Positions 45,146-54,815 of a stretch of DNA of 64,000 bases are shown piece by piece. This DNA is from CAVVGZ01 sp963841845. GTDB taxonomy: Bacteria > Chloroflexota > Anaerolineae > Anaerolineales > Anaerolineaceae. The DNA lies in NCBI GenBank assembly GCA_963841845.1, contig CAWJEG010000013.1:620001-684000 (forward strand), written 5' to 3'. Position 1 is the stretch's first letter; each line of letters opens with the position of its first letter. The notes beneath the pieces are model-generated. The model saw nothing but the letters and a program-made list of their open reading frames with translations. It was not told the DNA's origin and made no database searches. The translations under genes and the position numbers were made by a program.

Positions 45146-46663
45146 ATCGGAACCAGATTCTCCTTGCGATTTCTCTTTTTTCTATTCCGATCATTGTCCG
45201 GGGTTTTTGGTTTTATCAAGGATTTTACCAACCAGTTGAGAATATCCAAACTCCTGAGTACATGGATTACACAATTCCTACTCCTGATATATCCACGCCT
45301 GAACCAGGTCAAAATTTCCCGGAAAATCAATCGCCCGGAAAGAGGGTATTGATAGATCAAACCCATCAAAACAACTTTAAACCTTCAGAAATTGAACCTT
45401 TTCTGGTGGAACTGAGTAAACAAAATTCTACGATTGCATATACCAGTTACCAGGAATTGTTCAAGGAACAACTGGACAGGGCTGATGCGTTTGTAATCAT
45501 TGCTCCGTCCTTCAATTACACCGTTGAAGAGATGGATGCTATCCAAAGTTTTGTTCGTCGGGGAGGACGGCTGTTAGTCTTTGCCGAACCTACCCGAAAA
45601 TTCGCCACGACAGAATATTTTGAGCCAATTCCTTCTGCCATTAAATAGTGTCGATATCCTTAACTCACTCCTTGTCACCTACGGCATCATGGTCGAGGAA
45701 GGGTATGTATATAACCAGGTAGAAAATGATGGCAATTTTCGAAATGTAATTTTCAGGAATTTTATGGATGACGAAATTACCAATGGGATCAATGAGGTGG
45801 TTTTTTACAGCACCCACAATATCAGGACACAGCAGAACGGTTTGATTATTGGCAGTAATACGATGAGATCATCAGGGATTATCCAGGGTCAAGACATTAA
45901 TGTGGCTGCCAGATCCGAGGACGGAAATATCCTGGTTCTCGGAGATTTTACTGTTTTGACTCATCCCTATTATCAGGTTGCCGATAATCCAATATTAATC
46001 CGCAATCTTGCGCAATTCTTAGATACCGGAACAATCGTTCATTCTTTAGATGATTTCCCCAATATATTTTCTGAAACACTCTATATCATTATCCCCGAAG
46101 ATGTAATCATCGATAATGATTGGCTGGAGGTTATCAGTTCCTTGCAATCATCTAACCAGAATTCCAACCAGTCTATTCAATTAAGCAGGGATATTTTGGA
46201 AGGGAGTGACCAATTGATTCTTTCCACATATGACCAGAGTGAATTATTGTCCGGGATATTTAATGAATTTGGTATCCTGATTGAAGAAGAAAATATTAAG
46301 GATGGATCAGGTGTAATTTCTATTCCCGAAATCGGCGATTTTTCTATGCCAGATATCGGTCTTTTTCTATTTTCCACGGAAAAAGGAAAAAACCAGATGT
46401 ACCTGGTCGCAGATAGCTTTGATACACTGAAAATTCTAATCGGTTATTATCAGAGCGGTTCCCTTGCATCCTGTTTTGTTGAAAAAGATATAGCAGTTTG
46501 TCCGATTGACAATGTTTATTCATCCCCCGACGAATTTCCTCAATACCAGGAAACGTTGGAAGACAACCAGCAATTTGAAACACCAATTATTGATATCGAG
46601 ATTACTCCCACCCCGTATTTACCTTTCCTGACACCAGAACCTCAAGTGACCCCCTTCGGATAG
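45142..46663 (+). CDS. DUF4350 domain membrane-anchored protein, one frameshift
   Basis: About 506 residues after repair. An N-terminal membrane helix (LLAISLFSIPIIVRGFWF), then a GATase-like/DUF4350 fold: RVLIDQTHQNNFKPSEIEPF, DAFVIIAPSFNYTVEEMDAI and FVRRGGRLLVFAEPT are typical. The frame changes between about 45600 and 45640 (one extra base) and continues FLLPLNSVDILNSLLVTYGI. The C-terminal 300 residues are beta-rich and end with a Thr/Pro tail. DUF4350 proteins are often encoded near MoxR ATPases, none of which is seen. It is coupled to sppA by overlap, and its end overlaps the converging hydrolase by 22 bases. Confidence 0.75.
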
Positions 46664-47481
46664 CGGCTATCATTCTGGACCCTCTCAACGAGATATCTCA
46701 AACCCCTGCCTAAGGCCTGCGGGGTCTCCAACATTGGCATATGGGATGCACCTGGTATGATTTCCAGTTTACAACCGGGAATTTTATTTGCCATGTTGCT
46801 CGCCACTTCTATTGGGACGATTTTGTCATTATCTCCGGCAACAATAAGGGTTGGAACTGTGATTTCAGGTAATAAATTCATCCGGTCCTGTCTTTCTGCC
46901 ATACCTCTTATTGCACCTACCAGACCGGTCATTGGTGTCTTGCAAATCATTTCCGTGATCATACTTTTTACCTCAGGCGAATTGGTTAATGACGATGGCA
47001 TGGTTGCCAGTATAGTATTGGTCCCATTTACCTCGAGATCTGCAATTGTCCGATATCTGGATTGTCTTTTTTCTGGTGAGTCTGCATTGGCCACGCTTGC
47101 CACCAATCCTAATCCAATACATCTTTGTGGAAATTCTGCAACGAAAGCCAGGCTGATATACCCTCCCATAGAATGACCAACCAGAACCGCCTCCTCTATG
47201 GATAGGGTATCCATTAATAATGCGATATCCAACGCCATGCTCTCCATTGTATAGATGCCATCTGGTGCTGGGGACAATCCATGACCCCGCAGATCCGGGC
47301 ATATATAACGAGCTGATCCTGCGAGCCGATTTAATACCTGAGCCCAGATTAAGCCATTGAATGGAAATCCATGGATCAGGATGACCGGTAAGCCCTGTCC
47401 ATGTTCGATATAATTCAATCGAACTGCTTCAGCACCCATAAATCTTGCCTGATTTCTTAAGTCTTGTGGGAGATTTTCCAA
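46642..47481 (-). CDS. Alpha/beta hydrolase
   Basis: 279 residues with the full catalytic triad: oxyanion-loop VILIHGFPFNGLIW, nucleophile Ser in LVGHSMGGYISL, Asp in LIVAGDNDKIVP and His in IIPGASHMPMLETP. The lid region DMMAR-like LTNSPEVKSMITEMI is helical. The substrate cannot be told from the sequence; the fold includes esterases, haloperoxidase-like and C-C hydrolases. It overlaps the 3' end of cca by 25 bases, so it is the last gene of the tdk-hpt-cca unit. Confidence 0.88.
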   Translation of the reverse strand: MENLPQDLRNQARFMGAEAVRLNYIEHGQGLPVILIHGFPFNGLIWAQVLNRLAGSARYICPDLRGHGLSPAPDGIYTMESMALDIALLMDTLSIEEAVLVGHSMGGYISLAFVAEFPQRCIGLGLVASVANADSPEKRQSRYRTIADLEVNGTNTILATMPSSLTNSPEVKSMITEMICKTPMTGLVGAIRGMAERQDRMNLLPEITVPTLIVAGDNDKIVPIEVASNMANKIPGCKLEIIPGASHMPMLETPQALGRGLRYLVERVQNDSRYPKGVT

Positions 47482-48945
47482 TTATTTACAAATGTTAATG
47501 CCTCTTCGCGGTTGTGTACTTCCCCGGCAGCTTGAGCCTCTTCCAGGTCAGATAGAACCATACCCATCACCGGACCCGGTTTGATCCCCCCGTGCAGATC
47601 CAAATCATGACCGGTGATAAGGCGGGGCGGATGAATGCTTATATCCTGTTTTTCCCACCAATTGTCAAAGAGAATATCCAGTAAGGATACCCATTTTTCC
47701 AGATCTGCCCCAAATTCACTCCCCTGGTTAAGAGAGAGATATCGGGCAAGTTTTATCATACCAAGGTCAAGGCCAGCCTCCCCGGTAATTTTAAAATAAC
47801 GAAAAATAGTCCTCCGGTCCTGCTGTAGTATTTGGTCAGCCATATTATCCAATACTGTTTGATATCGAAGGATTGTTGACAGCCTATCACTTTCATTGGT
47901 ACTTAATGCAAATTTATTTTTGAAATATATGGAGAGTTTTCCATGATCAATGGGGTTTATTGGGGGATAGTGGTTTATTCCGTCAGCATCCCCCGGGATC
48001 TGTCCAAACACCGAATAAATGGATGCAAGCATGATGATTGCAAGGAGCGGTCTTTCACCAGCTAGAGTCTTCAAATAATGTTCATTTATACGTGCCCGAT
48101 ACTTACCCAAATAAGAAATCATGACTGCATAAACAAGATTTTCTGCATTGGTGGGCCGTCCTTTCCCAGATAAAATACTGAATAATAATTCCAGGTGACG
48201 CAGCGTTGATAGCGTGAAATTCCAGCTGCTTTGCTCTGGAATTGTAGATATTTCATTTTTCTTGAGTGCAATAAATTCGGGGAAGATGACATCTAAAACA
48301 CCCAGTAGGTCCAGCGTAGATATAGAAGAATGGACATGTTTATTTTCCAGGATACGAAAAAGTTCATCCCTAACTCTCTCCACAGAAACCAAAGTTAAAT
48401 TAGGGACAGCGTTTTTAAGTTGCCGAAGGGTCTTTTTTTCAAGTTTGAGGTCAATTTGAAATGCCAGGCGGATTGCCCGCAGAATTCGTACAGGATCATC
48501 AAGGAATGCCTCATTGTTACAGGTGCGGAGCACTTTATCATGCAAATCCTGGGCACCCTGCAATGGATCGAGTATTTGTGATGGATTTTTTAGGTCCAAT
48601 CCAATTGCATTTATCGTGAAATCCCGTTTATAGAGATCTTCCTCAATAGTATTCCCCCTCATTTGGGCAAAATCGAGGATAAATCGCTCCTGACCCTGAT
48701 AGATTACCCGTGCCGTCAATCTTTCTTTATCCATTACATAGAAAGCGCCGCCAACGGCTTCGGCTGCTGCTCGGGCTGTTTTTATTAAATCATTTCACAA
48801 CCACAAAATCTAGATCATGGCTTTCTTTACCAAGCAGATAATCCCGTATCGCACCCCCCACAAGGTAGAGCGCCTTCTCCCTGTGAACAATACTAATTAT
48901 TTTCTCCAGCAGTTCCTGATTTTTACATATCCCATTAAGTATCAT
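47457..48945 (-). CDS. cca: CCA tRNA nucleotidyltransferase / poly(A) polymerase family, one frameshift
   Basis: Adds or repairs the 3' CCA of tRNA. The start MILNGICKNQEL (ATG at 48945) leads to the nucleotidyltransferase motif YLVGGAIRDYLLG and the metal-binding HDLDFVV; the frame then stops, but one extra base at about 48792 restores KDLIKTARAAAEAVGGAFYV and joins it to the long frame with KRDFTINAIGLDL and DDPVRILRAIRLAFQIDL (the nucleotide-selecting region). About 495 residues. The start overlaps the hpt stop (ATGA). The C-terminal 250 residues are less conserved. Essential in most bacteria, so the break is probably a sequence error. Confidence 0.92.
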
Positions 48946-49517
48946 TCTTCAACGATTGGGTGGTCTTCTTGATTATATTTCACAAGATCAGCACTGCCAA
49001 TAAAGGGCAGATTTCTGTAATAATCATCAATATCCAATCCATAACCGAAGACATATTTATTTGGAATAATAAATCCCCGGTATCGAATCGGGACAATCAC
49101 TTCTCTACGATCCATTTTATCCAGCAAAGTACAAACATGAACACTGCGGGGATTACGTGTGGTAAGCAGTTCAATGACAGAGGCCAGGGTATGACCGCTG
49201 TCAACAATATCCTCAACTAAAAGCACATCTCTTTCGCCAATATCGGTATTTAAGTCCAATGTGATACGGATATTTCCACTCGACTCACGTCTTCCAATCC
49301 CGTATGAAGAAACTGCCATGAATTCAATGGCGTGAGGAATAGTAATTTGCCGCATGAGGTCAGTCAGGAACATCACTCCGCCGTGTAAAATACACACCAA
49401 CAACAAATTTTGACCATAATAATCTACGCTGATCTGTGTCCCCAATTCCTTAATGCGTTTTTGAAGGATATCTTCGGGAATTATGATCTCCTCCAGAAAT
49501 TCAAGGTAAGGTTTCAT
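48942..49517 (-). CDS. hpt: Hypoxanthine phosphoribosyltransferase
   Basis: 191 residues. Purine salvage: transfers phosphoribose from PRPP to hypoxanthine or guanine. The PRPP loop is LLVEDIVDSGHTLASV, the metal-binding region is LVCILHGGVMF, and the base-binding end is FGYGLDIDDYYRNLPFIG. Start overlaps the tdk stop by four bases and its stop overlaps the cca start by four, showing a tightly packed operon. Confidence 0.95.
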   Translation of the reverse strand: MKPYLEFLEEIIIPEDILQKRIKELGTQISVDYYGQNLLLVCILHGGVMFLTDLMRQITIPHAIEFMAVSSYGIGRRESSGNIRITLDLNTDIGERDVLLVEDIVDSGHTLASVIELLTTRNPRSVHVCTLLDKMDRREVIVPIRYRGFIIPNKYVFGYGLDIDDYYRNLPFIGSADLVKYNQEDHPIVEE

Positions 49518-50107
49518 TTTATTTCCGACTCCTCAGGTTTTCCCGGTACTTGATGGTGTTCACCGCATCGCGCCTCGTACATCTCAGAGGCACCAATTAT
49601 CACGATCGGATCGTCATAATTTGCGGGATTGCCGTTTACCAATCTCTGTGTACGCGTCCCTGGTTCGCCGCACACCATACAAATTGCATGTAATTTGTCC
49701 ACATTTTCTGCCAGGCTCATCAATATCGGCATACTGCCAAATGGTTCTCCCCGAAAATCCTGATCTAAACCCGCAATAATGACCCTCACTCCCCTTTTTG
49801 CCAGGAGCTTGGCTACATTCACTACTGCTGCATCAAAAAATTGAGCTTCATCAATACCAACCACTGTTGTATCCTCGTTTAATTGATCCAACAGCTCCCT
49901 GGCTTCTTTGATTGGAGTAGCCTCAAAATCCGTGCCGGAATGCGACATTACTTTGTTGATACCGTATCGTTTATCAACAATAGGTTTATATACCTGCACT
50001 TTTTGGCGGGCAATTCTTGCTCTCCGAAGTCTGCGGATCATCTCCTCGGTTTTCCCGCTGAACATCGAACCACAAATAACTTCAATAGAACCTGTTTTAT
50101 GGATCAT
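49514..50107 (-). CDS. tdk: Thymidine kinase
   Basis: About 197 residues. P-loop GSMFSGKTEEMIRRLRRA, then the Mg-binding DEAQFF (VVGIDEAQFFD), the lasso region with zinc cysteines CMVCGEP and ARCGEH, as in type II thymidine kinases. Phosphorylates thymidine for salvage. I chose MIHKTGSIEVICG at 50107 because GGAGAC sits about nine bases upstream of this ATG, inside the longer open frame that starts at 50122. First gene of the salvage/tRNA unit. Confidence 0.94.
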   Translation of the reverse strand: MIHKTGSIEVICGSMFSGKTEEMIRRLRRARIARQKVQVYKPIVDKRYGINKVMSHSGTDFEATPIKEARELLDQLNEDTTVVGIDEAQFFDAAVVNVAKLLAKRGVRVIIAGLDQDFRGEPFGSMPILMSLAENVDKLHAICMVCGEPGTRTQRLVNGNPANYDDPIVIIGASEMYEARCGEHHQVPGKPEESEIK

Positions 50108-50191
50108 TATAAGTGTCTCCATTCATATGGATATAAGATGATTTTACACCAAGCTTACAAGGAGTTAGAATATTTTAAATATTAATGAAAT

Positions 50192-50218
50192 ACTTCCGGC
50201 GTGAAAACAGCCGGAAGT
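50192..50218 (-). terminator. Hairpin between rpmE and tdk
   Basis: ACTTCCGGC pairs perfectly with GCCGGAAGT around a nine-base loop, 44 bases after the rpmE-like gene on the same strand. The following T-run is interrupted, but position and stem strength fit a terminator of the ribosomal protein operon. Confidence 0.7.
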
Positions 50219-50261
50219 GATATGTTGTTTTGTGATTTTGTTTGCTAGTTTGTTACCAGGT

Positions 50262-50732
50262 TTACGCCTGCTCAACCTCTGGAAGTGTGTATCCAAGTTG
50301 GCGCAGATTCTTTTTTAAATCGATTAAAGATTTCCTGCCAAAACCATCGATATCTAACAAAGCTTGCTCTCCCAGAGCTAGCTTATCCAGGACCTGTCCA
50401 ACATTGGTAATATTAGCATTTGCAAGAGCATCCACAGCCCGTTTACCAAGATTCAGCTCAGCAATAGGTCTATCCGGTGATACCCGCTCAGTCTCACGGG
50501 CTTTTTTCGAATCCACGTATTCCTGCCTGGCTTGAAGTTTCTTATAAAAACGATCTACCTGTCCTTCTATATCCAAAATACGCTGTTGCTGTCCAGTATA
50601 AAAAGGATGACAGTTTGAACAAACTTCAGTACGGATTTCTTTTATTGTTGAACCGGTTGTCCAGGTTGTACCGCATGAAGCGCATATAACTTTGGCATCC
50701 GTGTAATATTTCGGGTGAATATTGTTTTTCAT
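50262..50732 (-). CDS. rpmE: Ribosomal protein bL31 fused to an RpoA-CTD-like domain
   Basis: Residues 1-68 are a complete bL31: MKNNIHPKYYTDAKVICASCG and VCSNCHPFYTGQQQ, with the zinc cysteines of the C+ type. Residues about 70-88 are a charged linker. Residues about 90-156 (IAELNLGKRAVDALANANIT, VGQVLDKLALGEQALLDIDG, FGRKSLIDLKKNLRQLGYTL) match the C-terminal domain of RNA polymerase alpha subunit almost helix by helix. bL31 is normally about 70 residues, so the protein is more than twice as long. It follows rplU and rpmA in one unit. The alpha-CTD binds DNA and activators, which raises the idea of a ribosome/RNA polymerase link, but the helix-hairpin-helix fold is also a general nucleic acid binder. 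Confidence 0.85.
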   Translation of the reverse strand: MKNNIHPKYYTDAKVICASCGTTWTTGSTIKEIRTEVCSNCHPFYTGQQQRILDIEGQVDRFYKKLQARQEYVDSKKARETERVSPDRPIAELNLGKRAVDALANANITNVGQVLDKLALGEQALLDIDGFGRKSLIDLKKNLRQLGYTLPEVEQA

Positions 50733-50810
50733 AATAAGTCAACCATCCTAAATGATTTAATGCTGAATACCCCTGAATTCGATACGATCCAAGTCAGGAT
50801 ATTGTATGGA

Positions 50811-51068
50811 TTAAACGGCAGGAACAACATTTACCCGTTTCTGACCGCCAGGTAAGGTTTCAAATTCAACCACACCATCAGCAACAGCAAATATTGTGTA
50901 ATCCTTGCCGAGTCCGACATTTTTTCCGGGTTTAATTTTTGTGCCGCATTGCCTCACAATTATATTACCGGATATTACTGTCTCTCCGCCATATGCTTTC
51001 ACACCCAGACGTTTGGATTTACTGTCACGCCCGTTACGACTTGAGCCACCGCCTTTTTTATGTGCCAT
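50811..51068 (-). CDS. rpmA: 50S ribosomal protein L27
   Basis: 85 residues, beginning MAHKKGGGSSRNGRDSKSKR and including GVKAYGGETVISGNIIVRQ, the textbook L27 N-terminus without a cleaved leader. L27 sits near the peptidyl transferase centre. It starts five bases after the rplU stop. Confidence 0.97.
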   Translation of the reverse strand: MAHKKGGGSSRNGRDSKSKRLGVKAYGGETVISGNIIVRQCGTKIKPGKNVGLGKDYTIFAVADGVVEFETLPGGQKRVNVVPAV

Positions 51069-51073
51069 TTCAT

Positions 51074-51391
51074 CTACTCCAAATTAATTGAATCAATTTT
51101 TACTGCTGTATAATTCTGGCGATGACCGGTTTTTACACGGTATCGTTGTTTTGCCCGGTACTTGAAGATAATAACCTTTTTACCTTTGAAGTGATCAACA
51201 ATTGTAGCATTTACGTTAGCCGCTTTGATCAAAGGCATACCTACAAGGGTATCATCATCGTTCTTCACTAATAAAACCTGATCAAAGATTACTTCCTTAC
51301 CAATTTCCTCCTGTAGACGGTCCACTTGGATTACGTCACCTTCGGACACTCGGTACTGCTTCCCACCACTCTCAATAACTGCATATTTCAT
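51074..51391 (-). CDS. rplU: 50S ribosomal protein L21
   Basis: 105 residues from MKYAVIESGGKQYRVSEGDV, with the C-terminal FKYRAKQRYRVKTGHRQNYT of the family. First gene of the L21-L27-L31 unit, with its own strong promoter at 51509-51537 and a hairpin leader. Confidence 0.97.
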   Translation of the reverse strand: MKYAVIESGGKQYRVSEGDVIQVDRLQEEIGKEVIFDQVLLVKNDDDTLVGMPLIKAANVNATIVDHFKGKKVIIFKYRAKQRYRVKTGHRQNYTAVKIDSINLE

Positions 51392-51473
51392 TTAATTTCT
51401 CCAATCTTCACTTCGCCGTGATTCCTGCGCATGAGTTACGCCTGATCCCGGGGAAGTTGGGGATAGATATAAG

Positions 51474-51497
51474 TGCCCCAGCCGATTTGCCGGGGCA
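51474..51497 (-). promoter_or_regulatory. Hairpin in the rplU leader
   Basis: Read on the minus strand, TGCCCCGGC pairs with GCTGGGGCA (eight to nine pairs, one G-T) around a six-base loop. It lies about ten bases after the predicted transcription start and 80 bases before the L21 start. It could be a protein-binding leader or only a 5' stabiliser. Confidence 0.5.
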
Positions 51498-51508
51498 AAG
51501 CAGGGTAC

Positions 51509-51537
51509 ATTATACAGGGTCGTTCTAACCCTGTCAA
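51509..51537 (-). promoter_or_regulatory. Strong promoter of rplU-rpmA-rpmE with palindromic spacer
   Basis: On the minus strand: TTGACA (51532-51537), exactly 17 bases, TATAAT (51509-51514), a perfect consensus promoter. The inverted repeat CAGGGT-N7-ACCCTG overlaps the end of the -35 and fills the spacer, like an operator. The -35 overlaps the selB stop codon region. Confidence 0.85.
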
Positions 51538-53458
51538 CCTTTGTTGGGATTTATTCTATGATCACCAACCAATTTACGCTCATCACCCTGGCGGATGGTC
51601 AGTTTTCGTTCATCCAGATATTCTAACAATGCTAAAGCGTATTTTCTGCTGGTATCAAAGGCATCTCTGAATTGAGCCACAGTGATTGTTTCATGCTCGG
51701 ATAGATATTGCTTTATATAGAGGATCATGCTCTGGTAATCGCTCTGGGTGAAAGCCACGTCCTCGGAAACTAAAACGAGTTTTTCTTGATCAACCAACAT
51801 GTTGAAAATTTCATCCCCCACTTCATTTATGCATTCTTTCACTGATGGAGGTTTGTAAGGATATTTTTTAAAGGTTTCCAGGAGTTTGTTTGATAACTCA
51901 ATTTCTTTCGCAGATAAGGATATCTGATATTCCGCAACACGAATTCTGCCGCTTTTTTCGATCAATAATCCATTATTGATCCAGTTATCTAGAAGGAAAT
52001 TAAAATATTTTACCGGTAAATTTAGCCGGCTTTTTAATTCCTCTTTAGGAATACCAATTCGGAGTGGATGCCTGGCGTGGTACGCAGAAATGATCTCATT
52101 CGCTTCTTCTGTGAATAAGAGCAGGGTATTTGCTGCAATTAGGACACTCTTTTCATTCCATTTACCATTTTGATCCCCCAAAATAATTGCCTGCTTGGAC
52201 TCAACCAGGTTGTTAATTAATTCAGTCGCATTTACTTTAGGCAGCGTGGAGGTTTTGATAAGCTGCTCAACAGTGTAGTGATTCCCATCTCCTGAAGGGA
52301 TTGGAATAAAATCTCTGTTGGAGTACCCTTATATAGTGTTTCATATTGCATTATTACGTTTGGAGAAAAACGTTTATAACGCCTGCCAGGATTTGGGTTC
52401 AGGATTATTCCACCACCAATGGTTTCACCAGGAGAGGGTCTTCGAAAGATATAATGATCTCCTCGGGAGCAAACCAGGTCTCGTTCTGCTTCAATTTGCA
52501 GCCAGGCTTCCTCACCTGGTTTTACGGATTCCTTTCCAATAAGCCGCACCCGCACAAGCGATTCAGTTGCTCCAATGAAAATCTTCATTTCATCATCATG
52601 CTTCATTTCTCTGGTTGAGTCGGGAAGCATTTTAAAATAGACATCCACACGTTGCGAACCCTGGTAATGCAGCGGATAACACAAAACATCCCCGCGTTTG
52701 ATATCACTCATTTCCAGACCGGTGACATTGACAGCCACCCGTGATCCGGGAATTGCACTTTCTTCTTTTCGTTTATGGGTTTGCAAACCGCGAATCCGCC
52801 CCTTTTTCCCGGAGGGTAGAATCACAATTTCTTTGCCAATTTCCAATTTTCCATCCAGAAGGGTTCCTGTCACTACCGTCCCGAAACCTGCTATTGAAAA
52901 TACCCGGTCTATTGGTAAACGTGGTTTACCAATATCTTTCCGCTGGGTGCTTTCAGATAAAACTTCCTGCAAATGGGAAACAACTTCCTTTAACCCCTCC
53001 CCGCTTCTTGATGACACGTGAATCAATGGAGCGTTTTCCAGAAAAGTTCCGTTTACAACCGAACGTACATCCTCCTCTACTAAGGACAACCACTCCATAT
53101 CCGTGACCAGGTCTATTTTCGTTAAAGCAATGATCCCTGATTTAACTTGCAGCAGATTCAGAATTGCAAGGTGTTCCTTTGACTGCGGCATAACACCTTC
53201 ATCTGCAGCAACAACAAAAATCACTGCGTCAATCCCCCCAACCCCGGCGAGCATATTCTCAATAAAATCGCGGTGGCCAGGTACATCAATAATCCCCACT
53301 TCTTCCCCGTTGGGGAGAGTCAACCAGGCAAATCCAAGTTCAATGGTCATCTCTCGGATCTGCTCTTCCTTCAGCCTGTCTGGATTTATTCCAGTAAGCG
53401 CCGAAACAAGAGTAGATTTCCCATGATCAACGTGACCTGCTGTACCTATAACCCGCAT
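51534..53458 (-). CDS. selB: Selenocysteine-specific translation factor SelB, one frameshift
   Basis: GTPase that brings Sec-tRNA to UGA codons marked by SECIS hairpins. First frame: GTP-binding motifs GTAGHVDHGKSTLV, DVPGHRDFI and TKIDL, then the EF-Tu-like beta domains. The stop at about 52232 is bypassed if one base is missing near 52281: the new frame reads YTVEQLIKTSTLPKVNATEL and leads into the C-terminal winged-helix domains, ending with TSRKYALALLEYLDERK and DERKLVGD, the SECIS-binding part. About 640 residues, normal. It shows that the organism uses selenocysteine; selA, selD and tRNA-Sec are outside the window. Confidence 0.9.
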
Positions 53459-53477
53459 TTACCTCTTTCCCCACATC

Positions 53478-54650
53478 TCAGCTTTTTATTCTGGTTTCTA
53501 TCTGTTCTACAAATCCATTAAGCGTACCCTGCAGTTGAAGGAGATTTTCCAGCATGATTTCCGAATCCTGTTGTAAGGAATCCTTCAGATCTTGAGCCAA
53601 ATCTTCCAGTAGCTCAAGCCGTTCGGAGTCTTTGTCAACCTTGCGTTCCGTATCACGATATTTCTCCTCTTGAGCGATTGAGTAATTTGCCCAGCGTTTT
53701 TGATCATCTGCCTTGAAGGTTACCCAATCCTGGCGGAATCTCTCTTCCATCAACCGTTGCATTTCGGTGATTTCATTTGCACGCCTGTCAAAGTGCTGGA
53801 TAATTTCTTCCAATTGCTCGATTGCTTTTTTAACGGTACGGTGGGTTGTATCCAGGGCTACAATCTGGGTATCCAAATTGACAGATTGACTGGACATTTC
53901 TTCTATTTTTGTTTTTAATTCCTTCCACTGTCGATCCCTTTCAACAATGAATAGGTTTTGTTTCTCCACAATACTGCTTTGAACCTGCCTCAACTCTCTA
54001 TCTGATTCCTGCACAGTATTTAATTTGGCTTCTAATTTATGGGTCAAATCTAAAGCCAGATCAATTTTTCCCCGCTGGTCATCCACCCTTTTCCTGACTG
54101 CTGCAAGTTCCCCTTGAACATCTGTCATTCGCTTGGAATCCTGACGCCGTCCTTCTTCAAACAACCGCTGTGTCAGCGAATAATCTTCCTCCATCCTGTG
54201 GCCTTTATCAACTTTTTTGTCCAACTCTTCGATGAGTGTACTTAAGCGATACTCTTCATCGATCCTCAATTGCATCCCCCGTTTGATTTCCTGGATTGGT
54301 TCCAGACCTTTCTTCAAGTCATATAAAGATTTATTGATAGGGATCATTTCTTCCATATGGACTTTGTCAATTTCCCTTTCCCTGTCCATTCTCTTTTTTT
54401 CCAAACCTTCTAATGACCGGTTGAACTCAACCCGAAGCTCATTAACTAAATTTTCAATTCCTTCGATTGCTGTTAAGTTAGAAGTCAACCGGACAACTTC
54501 ACCATTAACTTCCTGAATTTGTGTATTAAGATCACCAAAACTGTTTTCGTAGCGATTAATCCTTTCAGCCAGTGATGCTATTTGCGCCTTATCTTTCCTG
54601 CGTTCATCTTCCAACCAGTCCAGCCTTTTAATAATTTGCTCAAGTTCCAT
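53478..54650 (-). CDS. Long coiled-coil protein of unknown function
   Basis: 390 residues, almost entirely alpha-helical coiled coil with heptad-like spacing of Leu/Ile and very high Glu, Lys, Arg and Gln content (IIKRLDWLEDERRKDKAQI at the start, DSERLELLEDLAQDLKDSL near the end). No signal peptide, membrane segment or enzyme motif. It lies 19 bases upstream of selB on the same strand and is probably cotranscribed with it. A structural or scaffolding role is possible; nothing in the sequence tells more. Confidence 0.75.
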   Translation of the reverse strand: MELEQIIKRLDWLEDERRKDKAQIASLAERINRYENSFGDLNTQIQEVNGEVVRLTSNLTAIEGIENLVNELRVEFNRSLEGLEKKRMDREREIDKVHMEEMIPINKSLYDLKKGLEPIQEIKRGMQLRIDEEYRLSTLIEELDKKVDKGHRMEEDYSLTQRLFEEGRRQDSKRMTDVQGELAAVRKRVDDQRGKIDLALDLTHKLEAKLNTVQESDRELRQVQSSIVEKQNLFIVERDRQWKELKTKIEEMSSQSVNLDTQIVALDTTHRTVKKAIEQLEEIIQHFDRRANEITEMQRLMEERFRQDWVTFKADDQKRWANYSIAQEEKYRDTERKVDKDSERLELLEDLAQDLKDSLQQDSEIMLENLLQLQGTLNGFVEQIETRIKS

Positions 54651-54815
54651 TTGCTTACCTCGTTATATGCGAATTAAACGAACCCATTCACTAACAGAGT
54701 CCGGAATATGTGTTCCTGTTGTGGATCCTGACAGAGCCAATTGGATCATTTGTTTTTCCTAAGAGGTTGCATTATACCAACAAGTATAAATTGATTTTCC
54801 GCATCTATAGACGGT

